From the NCBI RefSeq assembly GCF_027111275.1, contig NZ_CP114286.1:3706501-3770500 (forward strand): 64,000 bases of DNA, read 5' to 3'. The position numbers and the translations under genes are program-made. A model generated the notes under the pieces. It worked only from the letters and a program-made list of their open reading frames with translations. It did no database searches and was not told where the DNA came from. Source of the DNA: Flavobacterium luteolum. GTDB taxonomy: Bacteria; Bacteroidota; Bacteroidia; Flavobacteriales; Flavobacteriaceae. This document shows positions 51,536-61,373 of this stretch, one piece after another (the first letter of the stretch is position 1; each line of letters starts with the position of its first letter).

Positions 51536-52810
51536 TTGAATTTTTATAGAAAAATAATTCAAACGAGTTTGTTTAAGATTGCTTCTTTAAACAGCTTTAG
51601 CGTTGTTTTAAAAATCGGAATTGGTTTGATTACTTCGAAAATATTAGCGATTTTTGTTGGACCAAGTGGAATGGCTTTGATCGGAAATCTGCGTAATTTT
51701 TTGACTTCATTAGAAAGTATTTCAACTTTAGGTTTTCAGAACGGAATTGTAAAATACACCGCTGAAAATGAAAAAAATAAAATTGAACTTCAAAAAATAG
51801 TTTCTACGGTTTTTATTACTTTGATAGGAATTGGACTTTTTTTAAGTTGCATTTTGTTTTTTACAGCTTCGTATTGGAACGAAAAAATATTTGGGAATAA
51901 TTCGGAATATTTAATTGTTTTTAAAATTTTAGCATTTGTATTACCAACTTATGGACTTTCTATTTTTTTTATTTCTGTAATTAATGGTTTGGGCAGATTT
52001 AAAAAAGTAATTACAATCAATATTATTGGAAACATTGTTGGTCTGTTGACTTCTGTTTTTCTGATACTTCAATTTAAAACTACCGGCGCTTTAATGGCAA
52101 TTGTAATTGCGCCTACGCTACTTTTTTTTGTAACACTCTATTTAGTTCAAAAAGAGATTCAGTTTTTTCAATTTATTAAATCAGATACTTTTGATTTTAA
52201 AATTTTGAAGAACCTTTCGTCTTATTCTTTAATGACGTTAGTTTCATCTGTTTTTGGCCCTCTTGTATTTCTTGCCATTCGAAATCATATTATTCAGGAT
52301 TTAGGAATTGAGCAGGCTGGGTATTGGGAAACCATAACGCGTATTTCAACTTATTATTTAATGTTTGTTAGTACAATTTTGAGTGTTTATTTTCTTCCAA
52401 AATTATCCAAAGCTCAAAATAATCAGGAAACTAAAAGTGTTTTTTTGCAATATTATAAATATGTTTTGCCAGTCTTTGTATTTGCGTTGTCATTACTTTA
52501 TTTTATACGTTTTTTTGTTGTTCAATTGCTTTTTACAAAGGAGTTTTTGCCTGTAACCGATTTGTTTTTTTGGCAGCTTTTGGGTGATATTTTAAAAGTT
52601 TGCGCGCTAATTTTGGGATATCAGTTTTTTGCTCAAAAAAATACTTCAGCCTTTATCATTACAGAATTATTTTCATTTTCGGTCTTCTATGCTGGTAGTT
52701 TGTATTTTATAAAATTATTTCAGATTGAAGGTGTTGTAATCGCTTATGCTTTTCAGAATGCATGTTATTTGATTGTTCTCGGAATTTATTTTAGAAAAAG
52801 CCTGTTTTAG
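51536..52810 (+). CDS. O-antigen translocase (Wzx-like flippase)
   Basis: The start is TTG at 51536, one base after the stop of the aminotransferase gene. The 424-residue protein reads as about twelve helices in two repeats of the MATE/polysaccharide-transporter fold; GPSGMALIGNLRNFLT at the front is typical of O-antigen translocases. It should flip lipid-linked oligosaccharide to the periplasm. The neighbouring sugar and transferase genes fit. A convergent glycosyltransferase overlaps its last four bases. Confidence 0.88.
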   Translation: MNFYRKIIQTSLFKIASLNSFSVVLKIGIGLITSKILAIFVGPSGMALIGNLRNFLTSLESISTLGFQNGIVKYTAENEKNKIELQKIVSTVFITLIGIGLFLSCILFFTASYWNEKIFGNNSEYLIVFKILAFVLPTYGLSIFFISVINGLGRFKKVITINIIGNIVGLLTSVFLILQFKTTGALMAIVIAPTLLFFVTLYLVQKEIQFFQFIKSDTFDFKILKNLSSYSLMTLVSSVFGPLVFLAIRNHIIQDLGIEQAGYWETITRISTYYLMFVSTILSVYFLPKLSKAQNNQETKSVFLQYYKYVLPVFVFALSLLYFIRFFVVQLLFTKEFLPVTDLFFWQLLGDILKVCALILGYQFFAQKNTSAFIITELFSFSVFYAGSLYFIKLFQIEGVVIAYAFQNACYLIVLGIYFRKSLF

Positions 52811-53943
52811 TTTTCATTCCATTTATGGATATACTTTTCTGCAATTTTTAAAAAGTGATGTTCTCTCTCAATAAAAGCTCTCGCACGTTTTCCGATAGCT
52901 ATAATTTCATCTGGATTTTCAATTAAAAAAGACAATTCTTTGACTAGATAATCGACGTCTGGAATGGCATTTATGCAAACTTTTTCAGAAAGATTATATC
53001 TCGCTATAAATTCTTTTTCGGCGCCTGTAAAAACTACTTTCCCTTTTGCCATTGCTTCCAGTGCATTGTAGCCTTGATCGTACGCATAAGCCTGATCCAG
53101 TAAAATATGACAACTATTGTACAGATTGACATATTCAGCATAAGGAATGCTTCGAACGGTTATAATTTTCACTTTTGAATTATATTCTTGCTCGATTATT
53201 TCTAGAGCTTTTTCAAAATAATCATTCCCTTTTTTTAGATAATTTTCAGTATTGATTCCGTGAAAAATGACAATTTTATCAGTGATGTCTATTGGCTGAA
53301 ATAAAAGTTTTTCAATATTAATTGGATTCGGAATCATTCCTAAATATTTTTCATTTCCTTGTAGCGGAAGATGATAATCTAAATCTGTAGCGATAATTCC
53401 GTTTATATTTTTGTAAATAAACTGATGCAATTTTAAAAATGCTTTTTCGCGAAATTTTAAAATATTTCCAAAAGATTTTTCATCAATTTTGTGATTAAGA
53501 TATAACGGAATTACAGATTTAAAATCGGGATTTTCGAAGCAATATTTCACATTAAGATAATCGTAGCCACAGCTCAATAAATATAGCTTTTGATTGCTTT
53601 TTATAAGATGAGAAATAATTTTTTTTTCAAAGTAAGGCTGACATTCAAAACTATTTTCATTTATTAACTGCACAACATGAAAACCAGAGCATTGTTTTTC
53701 GAATTTTAAAAATTGCCTAAAAGTCAGATAAGAACTAATATCGAATCCAGAGATTTTATAAACCGCAATTTTTGCTTTTTTCAGAAAGCCAGAATCCCAT
53801 TTTTTTTGAATAGGAAAATCAACAGGAAAATTTTTAAAACCGTCATTGTGACCGATTATAAAAACTTCATGTCCTAAAGCCTGCAAACCATCTTTTAAAG
53901 AATTGTGCAAATGGCTGTATTCGCCTACCAGTAAAACTTTCAT
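52807..53943 (-). CDS. Glycosyltransferase, GT-B fold
   Basis: The 378-residue protein starts MKVLLVGEYSHLHNSLKDGL, a Rossmann beginning of GT-B enzymes. The nucleotide-sugar end is at LLDQAYAYDQGYNALEAMAKGK (Glu in EAM at about 296), and the middle has PNPINIEKLLF. It resembles family 4 but diverges too much to assign a donor. It is cytoplasmic or membrane-associated and acts in surface polysaccharide assembly. It shares a promoter palindrome with the divergent glycosyltransferase. Confidence 0.78.
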   Translation of the reverse strand: MKVLLVGEYSHLHNSLKDGLQALGHEVFIIGHNDGFKNFPVDFPIQKKWDSGFLKKAKIAVYKISGFDISSYLTFRQFLKFEKQCSGFHVVQLINENSFECQPYFEKKIISHLIKSNQKLYLLSCGYDYLNVKYCFENPDFKSVIPLYLNHKIDEKSFGNILKFREKAFLKLHQFIYKNINGIIATDLDYHLPLQGNEKYLGMIPNPINIEKLLFQPIDITDKIVIFHGINTENYLKKGNDYFEKALEIIEQEYNSKVKIITVRSIPYAEYVNLYNSCHILLDQAYAYDQGYNALEAMAKGKVVFTGAEKEFIARYNLSEKVCINAIPDVDYLVKELSFLIENPDEIIAIGKRARAFIEREHHFLKIAEKYIHKWNEN

Positions 53944-53950
53944 TTATATG

Positions 53951-53967
53951 TATATTTGACAAATATA
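53951..53967. promoter_or_regulatory. Palindrome TATATTTGACAAATATA: opposed -7 boxes of two glycosyltransferase genes
   Basis: TATATTTG on the plus strand (53951-53958) and TATATTTG on the minus strand (53967-53960) are separated by one base. Each is a fitting -7 box for the gene it faces: starts at 53988 (plus) and 53943 (minus). Confidence 0.6.
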
Positions 53968-53987
53968 TTTACTTTTTCGGTTAAAAC

Positions 53988-55070
53988 ATGAATAAAAAGA
54001 AAGTTGCTATTGTTTCGATTTCCTTAGGAAAAGGAGGTGCAGAACGTTTTGCAGCTTTGCTTACTTTTATGTTAGAAAGTTCTGGTTTTGAAGTCCATTC
54101 CATAATTGTAAACGATGATGTCGATTATGAATATACGGGAACTTTATTCAATTTAGAAAAAGAAAGCGCTGGCTCGGTTTCTATTTTTAGAAAATTAAAA
54201 AAAGGGAAATTATTGAGAAACTATTTACTTCAAAATAGAATCGATATTGTCATAGACAGCCGGCCAAAAAACGTCTTATTGCGCGAATTAATTACCAAAT
54301 TCATTTGCCGAAATTCAACAGTTTATTACATCGTTCATAGCTTTAATTTTAAAGATTACTTTCCTTCTTCAAAATTCTGGTCGAGAATACTTTACAAAAA
54401 CGTAAAAGATGTGATTTGCGTTTCAAAAGCGATTGAAGAAAAAGTAAAGAATTGGTATGAATTTGAAAATACCATTACCATTTACAATCCTTTTTTTATT
54501 GCTGAAGAAGAATTGAAAAAAGCAGTTTTAGAACCGCAAAAAATAATCTTATATTTTGGACGATTTGAAGAAAAAGTGAAAAATTTCACATTGATGTTAG
54601 ACGCTTTTTTGCAATCAAAAATATATGAGAAAGGATACCGTTTGCATTTAATGGGATCTGGAGATGATGAAGATTTTATCCAACAGAAAATTAAAACTTT
54701 GAATTTAAATGATTACATAAAAATTCTTCCCTTTAAACCAAAACCTTTCGATGAGGTTCGTGAAGCAAAATTTACGATTTTGACCAGTAAATATGAAGGT
54801 TTTCCTTTGTCAATAGTAGAATCTTTGGCATTAGGAACACCTGTCGTTGCTGTTGATTGTAATTCTGGACCGCGAGAAATTATTCAGAATGCACTTAATG
54901 GTTTATTGGTCGAAAATCATAATTCTGAAGCTCTTGCTCAAGCAATGAATCGATTTGCAGATGACGCTGAATTGTATCATTTTTGCAGACAAAATGCTGC
55001 TGAAAGCGTAAAACAGTTGTCTTTAAAACACATTTCTGATCAGTGGAAAAACCTTCTAAACAATCAATAA
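53988..55070 (+). CDS. Glycosyltransferase family 4
   Basis: The 360-residue GT-B protein begins KVAIVSISLGKGGAERFAAL, where the GGAER stretch binds the acceptor side. The C-terminal half has LYFGRFEEKVKNF, LTSKYEGFPLSIVESLALGT with the donor-binding Glu (about 270-280) and GTPVVAVDCNSGPREI. It adds a sugar with retention in polysaccharide assembly. Its stop TAA overlaps the ATG of the FdtA-like gene by one base. Confidence 0.92.
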   Translation: MNKKKVAIVSISLGKGGAERFAALLTFMLESSGFEVHSIIVNDDVDYEYTGTLFNLEKESAGSVSIFRKLKKGKLLRNYLLQNRIDIVIDSRPKNVLLRELITKFICRNSTVYYIVHSFNFKDYFPSSKFWSRILYKNVKDVICVSKAIEEKVKNWYEFENTITIYNPFFIAEEELKKAVLEPQKIILYFGRFEEKVKNFTLMLDAFLQSKIYEKGYRLHLMGSGDDEDFIQQKIKTLNLNDYIKILPFKPKPFDEVREAKFTILTSKYEGFPLSIVESLALGTPVVAVDCNSGPREIIQNALNGLLVENHNSEALAQAMNRFADDAELYHFCRQNAAESVKQLSLKHISDQWKNLLNNQ

Positions 55071-55477
55071 TGACGAATATTTCAGATGTTCAATTGATCG
55101 AAATTCCTAAAATTCAAGATCGAAGAGGAAATCTTTCGGTTGTTGAAGGCAATACGATTCCGTTTGTTTCCAAAAGAGTATATTATTTGTACGATGTGCC
55201 AAGCGGAAGCAAAAGGGGAGGGCATGCGCATATAGAACAGCAAGAACTTTTAATCGCTTTAAGCGGCAGTTTTGACGTGGTTTTGAAAGACGGAAAAGAC
55301 ATTAGAACAATTACACTAAATAAACCAAATGTAGGTCTGCTTATTGTTTCGGGAATTTGGCGTGAGCTTAAAAATTTTTCTTCAGGAAGTGTTTGCCTCG
55401 TTTTGTCTTCTGGTGAATTTAGCGAAGAAGATTATATTCGAGAATACAAAAAGTTTCGATTATTTAAAGACAGATGA
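55070..55477 (+). CDS. dTDP-sugar 3,4-ketoisomerase, FdtA/QdtA-like cupin
   Basis: Started at ATG 55070 the protein has 135 residues. It is a cupin with DRRGNLSVVEGNTIPF, KRVYYLYDVP, the His pair in RGGHAHIEQQE and SGIWRELKNF. This is the FdtA/QdtA signature; the enzyme moves the keto group of dTDP-4-keto-6-deoxyglucose from C4 to C3. It precedes the FdtB-like step. Its last 18 bases overlap the convergent glycosyltransferase gene. Confidence 0.92.
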   Translation: MTNISDVQLIEIPKIQDRRGNLSVVEGNTIPFVSKRVYYLYDVPSGSKRGGHAHIEQQELLIALSGSFDVVLKDGKDIRTITLNKPNVGLLIVSGIWRELKNFSSGSVCLVLSSGEFSEEDYIREYKKFRLFKDR

Positions 55478-56389
55478 ACCAATTCCAAAATTTGCTAAAA
55501 AGGTTTTAAAAGAAATTAAAAAACGTAAAGCAAATGCAGGTAAAAGCAACAAAGTTCTTTTCTTCCAGCCAATTTTTTTTAAATCAATTGGATTGTAATA
55601 GTTGTAAAAAAGAGCTTTTTCTCCAACCAATTTACTTTTAATGGCAAGTGAAAACCGATTTAAATCTAAAAAGTATTTTAGGTCTGAATTTGTTTTTTCG
55701 GCCTCTTCAAATTTTGAAAGATCTAAATTCTCTATAATTATTTTGCTGTTTTTTGATAGACTTTTTGGGTCGTAAACATAACGTGCCAAGATTTTCCATG
55801 AAAATACAATAGGGTAAACAAGTCCGATTCGAATCCATAAATCGGTGTCTTCGCCACTTTTAATTTTGGTTTCAAAGTTTCCAATTTCTTCGAAAACAGA
55901 TTTATGAAAAACAGAACTTGAAGCACAGAGAACAGATTCTTTTATGCTGGCTTTAAAGTAATTTACTATTTCTAATTCTTCATTTGTTTTAGAAATCGAG
56001 TATTTCGCTGGAATCGTTTTTTTAGAAGTATCAAATTCAATAGCAGCAGAAAATACTTTTTGATCGGCTAGGTTTGAAATGTTGTTGAATATGGTTTCTA
56101 AAAAACTCGGATACCAATAATCGTCTGCGTCAAGAAATGCTATAAAATCAGCGTTTGCTTTCTCGATTCCGTAATTTCTGGCCGATGAAACACCCTCATT
56201 TTTTTTGCTGAAATACTGAATTCTAGAATCGTTAAACTGCAGTAATTTCTCTTCGCTTTTATCTGTAGATCCATCATTTACTACAATAATTTCAAAATCC
56301 TGAAAAGTTTGATCTAAAACACCTTGAATTGTATTTTTGATAAAATTTTCTTTGTTGTAAAGCGGAATTATAATAGAAAAAAAAGCCAT
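55460..56389 (-). CDS. Glycosyltransferase family 2
   Basis: The 309-residue GT-A protein has SIIIPLYNKENFIKNTIQGV, the nucleotide pocket IIVVNDGSTDKSEE, the metal-binding FLDADDYWYP (about 90-100) and GEDTDLWIRIG as the catalytic-base region. A hydrophobic C-terminal helix TLLLLPAFALRFLIS may anchor it to the membrane. It is an inverting transferase for surface glycan assembly. It follows the second GT2 gene with abutting stop and start. Confidence 0.9.
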   Translation of the reverse strand: MAFFSIIIPLYNKENFIKNTIQGVLDQTFQDFEIIVVNDGSTDKSEEKLLQFNDSRIQYFSKKNEGVSSARNYGIEKANADFIAFLDADDYWYPSFLETIFNNISNLADQKVFSAAIEFDTSKKTIPAKYSISKTNEELEIVNYFKASIKESVLCASSSVFHKSVFEEIGNFETKIKSGEDTDLWIRIGLVYPIVFSWKILARYVYDPKSLSKNSKIIIENLDLSKFEEAEKTNSDLKYFLDLNRFSLAIKSKLVGEKALFYNYYNPIDLKKIGWKKRTLLLLPAFALRFLISFKTFLANFGIGSSVFK

Positions 56390-57277
56390 TTATTTTGTTT
56401 TTAGAGAACAGTAATATCCTAATCGATAAATGTCAAAAAGGATAAGCGACGGTTTTTGACTAAGAAATTGTTTTGTCATTGCGGGTTTTAAAATCTTAAA
56501 TCCGAATACAATAATTCCTTCTAAGTGATACTTTTTTATATTTTCAAAGTAACGCGATAACTTCGTATATTCTGATGGAATTAAATTGGAATCGACTAAG
56601 TTTTTTAAGCCTAGAACAGCTTCTTCAGATTTTCTTAAAAATGTTTTGCTGTCTTCTAATCCTAAATGAAAAACGGGATTCTCCATGTGAATCACCTCAA
56701 TTTGATTTTGCTTTAAATCAAACGAAAACAAGGTGTCTTCATGTCTCAGATTTGGAATTTCTTCGTTGAATCTAACTTTTGCAAATACACTTTTTTTAAT
56801 TAAGAAGTTTAAGGTCAGAAAAGAGACATGCGGTTTTTTTATACGTTCAGAAACTGCGAGGGCTTCTCTTTTTCTGCCATAAATCCATCTTAAAGTCTTA
56901 TTTTTTGAAGGCTTGGTGCTTTCATATAGAATTCCACCATAAATTACTTTTCTATTATCGGTAATCTGCTCAATATATTTTGAAATAAAATTATTATATA
57001 CCGGAAATGTATCGGCATCCAAAAAAAGCAGATTTTCATAAACTGCTTTTTGAGCCAATAGATTTCGGATTGCACTTCGTCCGATGTTTTTTTCTAAAAT
57101 AGAATAATAGGTGTTTTCGAATTGATTAATTCTTTGGTTTTCTATGGTAAACTCCTGTGAAGCATCATCCAGACAAATAATTTCAAAAGGAATATGGCAT
57201 TCTAAAGCTTGCTTATATAACGTTTCTACAAGAGCAAAAACATCATAATTGTAAACCGGAATTAAAATAGAAAGCAT
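56390..57277 (-). CDS. Glycosyltransferase family 2
   Basis: The 295-residue protein has LSILIPVYNYDVFALVETLY, FEIICLDDASQEF, the metal motif NLLFLDADTFPVYN and RHEDTLFSFDL as the base region. It resembles GT2 enzymes of polysaccharide clusters. It shares one base with the stop of the FtsE-like gene (TAATG) and abuts the other GT2 gene, so the three are probably one transcription unit. Confidence 0.88.
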   Translation of the reverse strand: MLSILIPVYNYDVFALVETLYKQALECHIPFEIICLDDASQEFTIENQRINQFENTYYSILEKNIGRSAIRNLLAQKAVYENLLFLDADTFPVYNNFISKYIEQITDNRKVIYGGILYESTKPSKNKTLRWIYGRKREALAVSERIKKPHVSFLTLNFLIKKSVFAKVRFNEEIPNLRHEDTLFSFDLKQNQIEVIHMENPVFHLGLEDSKTFLRKSEEAVLGLKNLVDSNLIPSEYTKLSRYFENIKKYHLEGIIVFGFKILKPAMTKQFLSQKPSLILFDIYRLGYYCSLKTK

Positions 57278-57960
57278 TACACGCTTCTTTGCACCACTTC
57301 GAAGATTCTTTCATCTTCACATTTTAATGTTTTCGATGGGAATTTCATTAATAAAGCATAATCGTGAGTAGCCATAATAACAGTTTTACCTGCGGCATTA
57401 ATCGCTTTTAATACTTCTAATACTTCAGAACTTGTTTGAGGATCAAGATTTCCTGTTGGTTCGTCGGCTAAAATAAACTCTGGATCGTTAAGCAATGCTC
57501 TTGCAATCGCAACACGCTGCTGCTCTCCGCCAGAAAGCTGATGGGGCATTTTGTTCATGAAGTCTTTCATGCCTACTTTATCCAAAACTTCATCAATTTT
57601 GTGCTGCATGGCTTCTTTTTCGACCCATCCTGTAGCTCTTAAAACAAAAAGCATGTTATCTTTGATTGAACGGTCTGGAAGCAATTTAAAGTCTTGAAAT
57701 ACGATTCCAATTTTACGTCTTAAATATGGAATGTCGTTTTCTTTTAAAGTAGCCAAATCAAATTCAACAATATGTCCTTCACCTTCAATTAACGGTAAAT
57801 CAGCATATAAAGTTTTTAGAAAACTACTTTTTCCAGAACCGGTTTTTCCGATAATGTAGATAAACTCACCATGGTTAACATCTAGGTTAATGTGAGATAT
57901 AATTTTTCTTCCTTCTTGATATATAGTGACTTCTTTAAGAGATAGTACGGTTTGTGACAT
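57277..57960 (-). CDS. ftsE: FtsE-like ABC ATP-binding protein
   Basis: Started at ATG 57960 the protein has 227 residues. It has Walker [17 protein letters not shown], the Q-loop VFQDFKLL, signature [16 protein letters not shown], Walker [12 protein letters not shown] and the switch His in ATHDYALL. Length and the DFKLL block point to FtsE, which with FtsX activates cell-wall hydrolases at division. No ftsX is in the window. Overlap with a glycosyltransferase gene downstream is unusual and may be an accident of packing. Confidence 0.85.
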   Translation of the reverse strand: MSQTVLSLKEVTIYQEGRKIISHINLDVNHGEFIYIIGKTGSGKSSFLKTLYADLPLIEGEGHIVEFDLATLKENDIPYLRRKIGIVFQDFKLLPDRSIKDNMLFVLRATGWVEKEAMQHKIDEVLDKVGMKDFMNKMPHQLSGGEQQRVAIARALLNDPEFILADEPTGNLDPQTSSEVLEVLKAINAAGKTVIMATHDYALLMKFPSKTLKCEDERIFEVVQRSV

Positions 57961-58241
57961 AATAAAATTGGTTTGAATGGTAAAAGTAATAAGATAACGG
58001 TTGTATTCAAAATAAATTTCAATCATTTCTTAAGAAAAGTTCTAGAAAAAGGACGAAAATTTAAATCATATAATCAGCCTTAGTTCATTTTAATTAATAT
58101 GTCAAAAGCTCCTAACTTAGAATAACTTATATTGCCTTTAATGTTTCAGATTCGTTTTTTGTAGAGCTTCTAAATGCATATTATCGAATATTTGTTCATA
58201 ATAAAACCTCAAAACGTTTCGTTATAAACCGTATAAAATGA

Positions 58242-58249
58242 TACATTTG
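58242..58249 (+). promoter_or_regulatory. -7 box of the TPR gene
   Basis: TACATTTG fits TAnnTTTG and precedes the ATG by 20 bases. Confidence 0.5.
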
Positions 58250-58268
58250 AATACTAAATATTATTACA

Positions 58269-61200
58269 ATGCGTAAACTTTCCAGGTTCTTTTTATTCCA
58301 AATTATCCTTACCTCGACTATAGCTTCGGCACAAAAATCGGCTATTTATACTTATGAATTAAAGGATTTTGACAAAGCACTGGCTTTATATAATGACAAA
58401 CAATATGCTTCGGCTCAATTGATTTTTGAAAAAGTAAAATACAATGCAGCAAACGAAGAGGTTCAATCTGATTGTGCTTTCTACATTGCCAATTGTGCCA
58501 TAAGAACCAATAAAGCAAATGCTGATGCTTTGGTAGAGCAATTTGTAAATGATTATCCGACGAGCACTAAACAGAATCAGGCTTATATTGAGGCTGCTCA
58601 ATTTTTCTTTGAGCAGGGAAATTACCCAAAAGCATTGCAATGGTTTGATAAAGTAGACGAAAGCTACATGAGTAAAACTGAATCGGATAAGTTCAACTTC
58701 ATGAAAGGCTACAGCTATTTTAATGCTAAAAAGAAGAAAGAAGCCACCAATTATTTTAATAAAGTTGTCAATTCGAAAGAATATGGTTCTCAAGCCAAAT
58801 ATTACTTAGGATTTATGGCTTATGAAGGCGACGATTATAAAGAAGCAACCAAATATTTTGATGAGGTTTCGGGTGAAGAAAAATACAAAGAAAAACTGTC
58901 GTACTATCAGGCCGATATGAATTTCAAATTAGGAAATTTCCAAAAAGCGATTGATTTAGGATTGGTAGCCATGAATAAATCGAACGATATTGAAAAATCG
59001 GAACTGAATAAAATTATAGGAGAAAGTTATTTCAACTTAAAACAATACGGAAAAGCAATTCCGTATTTAGAGCAATATGCAGGCAAAAAAGGAAAATGGA
59101 ATAACACCGATTTCTATCAATTAGGTTATGCGTATTATGAGCAGAAAGAGTACGAAAAAGCAATTTCTCAATTCAATAAAATTATTGAAGGAAAAGATTT
59201 TGTTGCTCAAAATGCTTACTACCATTTAGGATTAAGTTATTTGAATACAGGAAAAAAACAGGAAGCTTTAAATGCTTTTAAAAACGCTTCCGAAATGGAT
59301 TTTAATGCACAGATTCAAGAAGACGCTGCTTTAAATTACGCTAAATTGAGTTATGATATCGGAAATGCGTACCAAGCAGTTCCAGGTATTTTATTGGACT
59401 TCCTTAAAAAATATCCAAATAATTCAAGCCGTGCTGAGGTAGAAAAACTTTTGGTAGATTCTTATATTTCTTCTAAAAACTATAAAGAAGCTTTGGCTTT
59501 GTTAGAAAAAAATAGAACTGCTGAAAATAAAGCAGCATACCAGAAAGTTCTTTTTTATCGCGGATTAGAATTGTACAACGAAAATAACTACCAAGAAGCG
59601 GGTAAAATGTTCAAAAGTGCGATCAGCGAACAAAAAACGCCTGAGTTTACAGCGCGTGCCACTTTTTGGAAAGCAGAAACGGAATATCTGAATGATGATA
59701 TGCAAAACGCTCTGCTTACTTACAAGCAATTTGCTGGAATGGCCGCTGCAAAATCTACAGATGAATATAAAAACATCAATTATAATATTGGCTATACCTA
59801 TTTTAAACTGAAAGATTACGATCAGGCAGCAAATTCTTTTCAAGCTCAGATTGATAATTCGCCTTCAGATAAAAACCGTTTAAACGATTCTTATTTACGT
59901 TTAGGTGATTGCCGTTTTGTGACTTCAAAATATAGTGCAGCAAACGAGGCATATTCAAAAGCAATTGCAGCAAAAGGCGTAGATGCTGATTATGCACAGT
60001 TTCAAAAAGCACTTTCTTACGGGTTTATGTCGAAACACGATAAAAAAGTGGAGGAATTGAATAATTTTCTTCAGATGTACAAAAAATCATCTTATCGAGA
60101 TGACGCTTTGTTTGAATTAGGAAACACTTATGTTACTGAAAAGAAAAACGATCAGGCAATTAAAACTTATGATCAATTGATTTCGGAGTTTAAAAACGGA
60201 TCTTTTACTTCAAAAGCAATCTTAAAACAAGGTCTGATTTATTATAATTCGGATCGTGACGAACAGGCTTTAACAAAATTCAAAAAAGTTGCTGCTGAAT
60301 TTCCAAAAACGCCAGAAGCTCTAGAAGCAGTTGCCACAGCAAGATTAATCTATGTAGACTCTGGAAAAGTAGACGAATATGCAACTTGGGTTCGTACATT
60401 AGATTTTGTTGCCGTTACAGATGCAGAATTGGATAATGATACTTATGATGCGGCTTTCAAGCAATACAGCCAAAATAATTCGAAACAAGCAATTACTGGT
60501 TTTGCGGGTTATGTGTCTAAATTCCCGAACGGAATGCACGCGCTGGAAGCTAATTTCTATTTGGCTCAGCTGACTTATGCAGAAGGTTCTGAAACAAAAT
60601 CAATCGCTAATTACCAATTTGTAATTGATCAGCCAAGAAATGAATTTACAGAGCAGGCGTTAAACAGATTGGCTCAAATTTATCTGAAAGCTAAAGATTG
60701 TGATAAAGCAATTCCAGTTTTAAAACGTTTAGAAAACGAAGCGGATTATCCGCAGAATAAAACTTTTGCGCAAGCAAACTTGATGAAATGTTATTATGAT
60801 CAAAAGGATTATGATAATTCTGTTATTGCTGCTGATAAAGTTTTGGAAAATGCAAAATCTGATGCAGGAGTAAAAGCCGATGCGCAAATTATTGTAGCGA
60901 GAGCAGCAATTCAAACCGGAAATGAAGATAAAGCGAAAACAGCCTACGCTAAATTACTGACCACTTCTAAAGGAGAATTAGCTGCCGAAGCGTTGTATTA
61001 CGATGCGTACTTTAAAACAAAAGAAGGAAAATATGATGCTTCGAATACTGCAGTTCAGAAATTAGCAAAAAGTTATTCGGCTTACAAATATTATGGAGCA
61101 AAAGGTTTGGTGTTAATGGCGAAAAACTTCTACGGATTAAAAGACAGTTATCAGGCGACTTATATTTTGGATAACGTAATCAACAACTTTACTGATTATC

Positions 61201-61283
61201 CAGATGTTGTTGAAGAAGCGAAAAAAGAATTAGCAGCAATTAAATCGGAAGAATCAAAAACAAATTCGTCGATTAATAGATAG
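58269..61283 (+). CDS. Large exported tetratricopeptide-repeat protein
   Basis: The 1004-residue protein has a signal peptide ending near IASAQ and then TPR units almost throughout, for example SDKFNFMKGYSYFNAKKKKE, FYQLGYAYYEQKEYEKAISQ and DDALFELGNTYVTEKKNDQA. Later repeats resemble those of outer-membrane assembly lipoproteins (YbgF/BamD type). It is a periplasmic scaffold of unknown partner. The PhzF-family gene and an outer-membrane protein gene follow on the same strand. Confidence 0.9.
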   Translation: MRKLSRFFLFQIILTSTIASAQKSAIYTYELKDFDKALALYNDKQYASAQLIFEKVKYNAANEEVQSDCAFYIANCAIRTNKANADALVEQFVNDYPTSTKQNQAYIEAAQFFFEQGNYPKALQWFDKVDESYMSKTESDKFNFMKGYSYFNAKKKKEATNYFNKVVNSKEYGSQAKYYLGFMAYEGDDYKEATKYFDEVSGEEKYKEKLSYYQADMNFKLGNFQKAIDLGLVAMNKSNDIEKSELNKIIGESYFNLKQYGKAIPYLEQYAGKKGKWNNTDFYQLGYAYYEQKEYEKAISQFNKIIEGKDFVAQNAYYHLGLSYLNTGKKQEALNAFKNASEMDFNAQIQEDAALNYAKLSYDIGNAYQAVPGILLDFLKKYPNNSSRAEVEKLLVDSYISSKNYKEALALLEKNRTAENKAAYQKVLFYRGLELYNENNYQEAGKMFKSAISEQKTPEFTARATFWKAETEYLNDDMQNALLTYKQFAGMAAAKSTDEYKNINYNIGYTYFKLKDYDQAANSFQAQIDNSPSDKNRLNDSYLRLGDCRFVTSKYSAANEAYSKAIAAKGVDADYAQFQKALSYGFMSKHDKKVEELNNFLQMYKKSSYRDDALFELGNTYVTEKKNDQAIKTYDQLISEFKNGSFTSKAILKQGLIYYNSDRDEQALTKFKKVAAEFPKTPEALEAVATARLIYVDSGKVDEYATWVRTLDFVAVTDAELDNDTYDAAFKQYSQNNSKQAITGFAGYVSKFPNGMHALEANFYLAQLTYAEGSETKSIANYQFVIDQPRNEFTEQALNRLAQIYLKAKDCDKAIPVLKRLENEADYPQNKTFAQANLMKCYYDQKDYDNSVIAADKVLENAKSDAGVKADAQIIVARAAIQTGNEDKAKTAYAKLLTTSKGELAAEALYYDAYFKTKEGKYDASNTAVQKLAKSYSAYKYYGAKGLVLMAKNFYGLKDSYQATYILDNVINNFTDYPDVVEEAKKELAAIKSEESKTNSSINR

Positions 61284-61288
61284 TGAGA

Positions 61289-61366
61289 ATAATAGAAGAA
61301 AGAGACAAGAAGCAAGATTTTTAGATAAAGTCTTTTCTCTTGCTTCTTGCTTCTAAAAGAAAAGAA
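61289..61366. repeat. Inverted repeat CAAGAAGCAAGA / TCTTGCTTCTTG
   Basis: The arms flank about 20 bases between the TPR and PhzF-family genes; the related GTCAAGAAGCAAGAAAA recurs at 62260-62276 after the PhzF-family gene. It is probably a terminator-like dispersed element. Confidence 0.6.
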
Positions 61367-61373
61367 GAAAAAA

